Shown piece after piece: positions 5,547 to 8,441 of a stretch of DNA of 8,441 nucleotides. This DNA is from Campylobacterales bacterium (GTDB lineage Bacteria > Campylobacterota > Campylobacteria > Campylobacterales > QNZT01): the NCBI GenBank assembly GCA_027056215.1, contig JALULO010000190.1, positions 1 to 8,441 of the forward strand, read 5' to 3'. The notes beneath the pieces were generated by a model. The model searched no databases, was not told the DNA's origin, and saw nothing but the letters and a program-made list of their open reading frames with translations. Position numbers and translations under genes: made by a program. Positions within the stretch are counted from its first letter, which is position 1; each line of letters starts with the position of its first letter.

Positions 5547-8293
5547 TCTAACGTTTTTGTTCCCTTTTGATATTTAAAACTTTTATAGTCGATCTCATTA
5601 TTTCCATCCGGCGGTGCCCATCTTGCATTTTTTGGGCAATGTGTCACAGGATGCCACTTATGCCGCAATGGCACATCAAAATAGATATGATCTATCTTAT
5701 TATCATGTGCATACCCACCGTGTAGATTGATATCTACACCAAGTACTAAGTTGTAAAGATGGTTACCACTTGCACTCCACTGAAGTGTTACATGGCGTAT
5801 ATTTTTGATTCTGCTATTACGCAAAACACTGTAAAATGTCCGTGCAATACGTACATATCCATTACCTTTTTTACCTTTATTCCAACTACCATTGACATAA
5901 AGATTTTCTAAAAGCAATGCATAACTATAGTCACAAACAATAGCATGACTACCACTTTGCTGTAACGATACATCATCGATATGACATTTTGCAGCATATG
6001 ACATAGAAATACCATTTACCATGTTATGTGGAAATGCATTGGTATAATCAAATCGATATTTTAGAATATCGGCACCTGGTACAATTTGTTTAATAGTAAA
6101 CTTTTCTAAAGTAATATCTTCAACCATATCCAAAGCGATAACCTCAGTTTCTGGTGCTTTAAACTCTGTCAGCATAGGTTTTTTTGTATAAACCTTGTGC
6201 CTAAGTGGATCATAATCTAAAACTTCTACGATTTCCTGACGTAGATAAGGATAACGCTTATGCCACTTTTGTGTACCTAACTTTTCTAAAAAAGCATGGT
6301 CATTGGCAGTTCTTAGTAGCATGTATTTTGTCAATACTTTAGAAGATTTTAACAAGAAGGAAGATTCATTATGATAAATATCTTTTTTAATATAACCAAT
6401 ACGTTTCATCCTACTTCCTTCAACGCGTATCACAGCTTTATCTTTTGTTTTGAGGAAAGAATGTAAAATCGTTTTGGAAGAAGAAACACCTCGTAAAACA
6501 ACATTATCTCGTTGAATAATGATTGCATGATACAAAGGAATATCTCCCTTTGGCAAAAGCAATAGAAGTTTTTTATCTTTATCAGAAGAAGCGATAATTT
6601 TATTGATGATATCAGCATTTTTTAAACTATGTGGATTAACACCTTTACTTTGTAGATTTATAATCAACACATCACTATGCTCATGTAAAGGAGAGAGCCC
6701 AGATGCATTTAAGGGCGTATTGATTGCGGGTGTATCAAAAGTAGATAAACTAAGAATTTGCCACATTGGTATTTTCAAAATCGAATGTGAAACCAATAAA
6801 AGCATCAAAAATAAAAGTACACTACCTGTCATCATGATTTTAGGCATCCAATGCACAAGCGGACTTTCAATATGATCTTTATTGTGATCCATTTTCTGTT
6901 CATCACCATTTTTAGACCATTTTTGATCAGACAAATTATAGTATGCCTTGATTTTTATCAATGCACCAATCCACTGGGTATAAACAATGAGTATAGGCAT
7001 ACGCCATGAGACTTTATGTCCACCAAGGGCAATCACAAAAAGTTGAAATAATCGTACTAAAATAACCCATAAAATAAAAAATAACAGATAATAAGGTGAA
7101 ATAGAGACGGCTAGTAAAAATGCACTGATCACACCTACTAGAGAAGTCCACATGATCAATCTTTGATCAAAAATAGCATACCATATATATAATCCTGTAC
7201 GCCAAGGTCCCAGTTTTAAAGCACGGCTATTATTACGAAGGGTGTTACCAAACCAACGATATGGCAACGTACGACTAAGCTCCAAAAATTTTCCATCACG
7301 ACTTTCTAAAGATATACATAAAAGATCTGGTAAATACAACATATCCCAACCATGCTTTAGCAGATAAAACCAAGTTGTTTTATCATCACCCATCAAAAAA
7401 CGAAACTTTCCATGGATAGGGCTGAGTAAGATATCATTTTCCACCTGCGATATAAAGGGTTCTTCAACAACAATAGTAGTACGGTATGCACTCAAACGTC
7501 CAGTTAGTGTCATCACTTTACGGGAAAGAGAGTGTGCCTGAAACAGTATATGTCGTTGCCCAAATTTTAGATTAAACCAGTCTTTATACCATTTGTTTTC
7601 ACTGTTGATATACGCTACCTCATTGGTTGTAACAGCACCAAGTTTTGTATCATTTGCAAAGAATGGTAAAAGTCTTTTTAAAAAACCTTCTTCCATATAA
7701 CTATCACCATCCATAAAGATAGTCACAGAATTGGGATCAGATTTCCCAAGATGATGATAATGTCTGGCGATGCTCCTCAGAGCATGCCCCATGGCAATAC
7801 GTTTACCCTGAGACTGATGTTGAAAAACAAGTTCAACTTTTTGATTTGAATGATGGGCATCAAACATTTTTCGAATCACATCATCTTCTGCTTTGGAAGC
7901 GGTAGCCACAACAATAGCAACAGCAGAAGGAATCGTTGAAATCTCTGATAGAATAGACCGAAATGTCTCAATAGTCACCCAAAAATCTTCTTTATAAGAG
8001 GGAATCATAAAATATAATTGTTTTGGATATCGTAACTCAAGCGGGATCTTTGTGATCTGTTTTTTTATCCTTGGATAATAAATATAAGCATATATCAAAG
8101 CACGTGTATAATTTAAAAACATCCAGCCATACCGCCAGAGTGCAAAAATACTCAAAGCGATGATCACTTCATGACGTAAAAGATAAAATTGTGGGTATAA
8201 AATATAAATCAGGCTTATAACAATAAGACTATAAAATATAGCTGGCAATATCCAAGAACGTAAAGCCTCTTTTTGCCCAAATCTCAATGACAT
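5543..8293 (-). CDS. Alg8-like GT2 polysaccharide synthase fused to a beta-helix domain
   Basis: A 916-residue inner-membrane protein. Two N-terminal membrane segments (about 15-33, 42-60) precede a family 2 glycosyltransferase domain (about 92-350). It has IPSYKED at 97, SQGKRIAMGHALR at 161, the DxD-type MDGDS with D195/D197, TGRLSAYR at 264, GDDK at 302 with the likely catalytic base D303 or D304, and YRWFGNTLRNN at 345. The last motif and the following LGPWRTG...DQRLIMWTSL stretch resemble Alg8 mannuronan synthase. Further hydrophobic segments lie near 376-397, 400-422, 432-447 and 484-505. Residues about 543-610 match the start of pectate-lyase-type right-handed beta-helices (LLPKGDIPLYHAIIIQ, NVVLRG). 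Strand-rich rungs continue to about 875, then a CPKNARWAPPDGNN tail. The DPHD motif of AlgG epimerase is absent. Inferred: polymerises a nucleotide-sugar at the inner membrane while the beta-helix binds or modifies the polymer, probably in the periplasm. Substrate unknown. The gene starts 7 bp after the adaptor gene and overlaps the next by ATGA. Confidence 0.85.
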   Translation of the reverse strand: MSLRFGQKEALRSWILPAIFYSLIVISLIYILYPQFYLLRHEVIIALSIFALWRYGWMFLNYTRALIYAYIYYPRIKKQITKIPLELRYPKQLYFMIPSYKEDFWVTIETFRSILSEISTIPSAVAIVVATASKAEDDVIRKMFDAHHSNQKVELVFQHQSQGKRIAMGHALRSIARHYHHLGKSDPNSVTIFMDGDSYMEEGFLKRLLPFFANDTKLGAVTTNEVAYINSENKWYKDWFNLKFGQRHILFQAHSLSRKVMTLTGRLSAYRTTIVVEEPFISQVENDILLSPIHGKFRFLMGDDKTTWFYLLKHGWDMLYLPDLLCISLESRDGKFLELSRTLPYRWFGNTLRNNSRALKLGPWRTGLYIWYAIFDQRLIMWTSLVGVISAFLLAVSISPYYLLFFILWVILVRLFQLFVIALGGHKVSWRMPILIVYTQWIGALIKIKAYYNLSDQKWSKNGDEQKMDHNKDHIESPLVHWMPKIMMTGSVLLFLMLLLVSHSILKIPMWQILSLSTFDTPAINTPLNASGLSPLHEHSDVLIINLQSKGVNPHSLKNADIINKIIASSDKDKKLLLLLPKGDIPLYHAIIIQRDNVVLRGVSSSKTILHSFLKTKDKAVIRVEGSRMKRIGYIKKDIYHNESSFLLKSSKVLTKYMLLRTANDHAFLEKLGTQKWHKRYPYLRQEIVEVLDYDPLRHKVYTKKPMLTEFKAPETEVIALDMVEDITLEKFTIKQIVPGADILKYRFDYTNAFPHNMVNGISMSYAAKCHIDDVSLQQSGSHAIVCDYSYALLLENLYVNGSWNKGKKGNGYVRIARTFYSVLRNSRIKNIRHVTLQWSASGNHLYNLVLGVDINLHGGYAHDNKIDHIYFDVPLRHKWHPVTHCPKNARWAPPDGNNEIDYKSFKYQKGTKTLE

Positions 8294-8300
8294 GGTAGCA

Positions 8301-8441
8301 TTACCAACTACGTTTAAACATCACATCAATCCTTTGGTGTGGTTTTAAAATAGAAGATAAACCTTCTAACTTCAATACAACATCTACATCTAACATACTA
8401 TCACTTTCATCAACAGTTCCAACCTTCGTAACTTTGGCACG
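8301..8441 (-). CDS. C-terminal end of a HlyD/Alg44-like periplasmic adaptor (partial)
   Basis: The last 46 codons of a gene running off the right edge, ending in TAA at 8301-8303. The visible protein begins RAKVTKVGTVDES and ends SSILKPHQRIDVMFKRSW. This pattern, a beta-barrel strand with V-x-V alternation followed by LKP-hydrophilic-x-DV-x-F, is the usual C-terminus of HlyD/MFP-family adaptors and of the periplasmic part of Alg44. It lies only 7 bp before the synthase ATG, so it belongs to the same operon. In alginate systems Alg44 partners Alg8 and carries a PilZ domain that binds cyclic di-GMP. Whether this gene has a PilZ domain cannot be seen here. With only 46 residues, the family call is moderate. 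The reading frame itself is secure, because the other two reading frames are interrupted or give less sensible protein. Confidence 0.6.
   Translation of the reverse strand, partial: RAKVTKVGTVDESDSMLDVDVVLKLEGLSSILKPHQRIDVMFKRSW

Noticed and set aside
5543..6750. AlgG-type mannuronan C5-epimerase activity for the beta-helix half
   Set aside because: The fold pattern fits a beta-helix, but the DPHD catalytic motif is not present, so no epimerase activity is assigned.

Overview
All genes in this 8.4 kb window lie on the minus strand, so transcription runs from high to low coordinates. The DNA is AT-rich, with many short A/T runs. The gene content is a cobalamin-dependent methionine synthase, a small Fur/PerR regulator and an envelope/exopolysaccharide locus. 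Together these suggest a Campylobacterota (epsilonproteobacterial) genome, possibly a free-living Sulfurimonas/Sulfurovum-like lineage. That placement is inferred from overall flavour; no rRNA or other marker is present.

In transcription order the window has two blocks. The first (8441 to 4038) is three tightly packed genes that look like one operon entering from outside the window. They are the last 46 codons of a HlyD/Alg44-like periplasmic adaptor; a 916-residue inner-membrane protein joining an Alg8-like family 2 glycosyltransferase to a pectate-lyase-type beta-helix domain; and a 502-residue exported protein joining a SPOR-like domain to a divergent TolC-like outer membrane factor. The first two genes are 7 bp apart, and the second and third share an ATGA overlap. 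Taken together they look like a polysaccharide synthase with its own trans-envelope exit route: synthase, adaptor and outer-membrane channel.

The second block (about 4003 to 15) is a Fur-family, PerR-like repressor with a near-consensus sigma70 promoter, followed 49 bp later by metH, the full-length B12-dependent methionine synthase, which starts at TTG. These may be co-transcribed, although a weak -10-like sequence lies in front of metH.

The most interesting part is the polysaccharide locus. The synthase/beta-helix fusion and the SPOR/TolC-like fusion are both unusual arrangements, and their order suggests an alginate-like synthase that secretes through a tripartite conduit instead of the AlgK/AlgE route. 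No tRNA, rRNA, CRISPR array, insertion sequence or riboswitch was seen, and no gene-free stretch exceeds about 100 bp.
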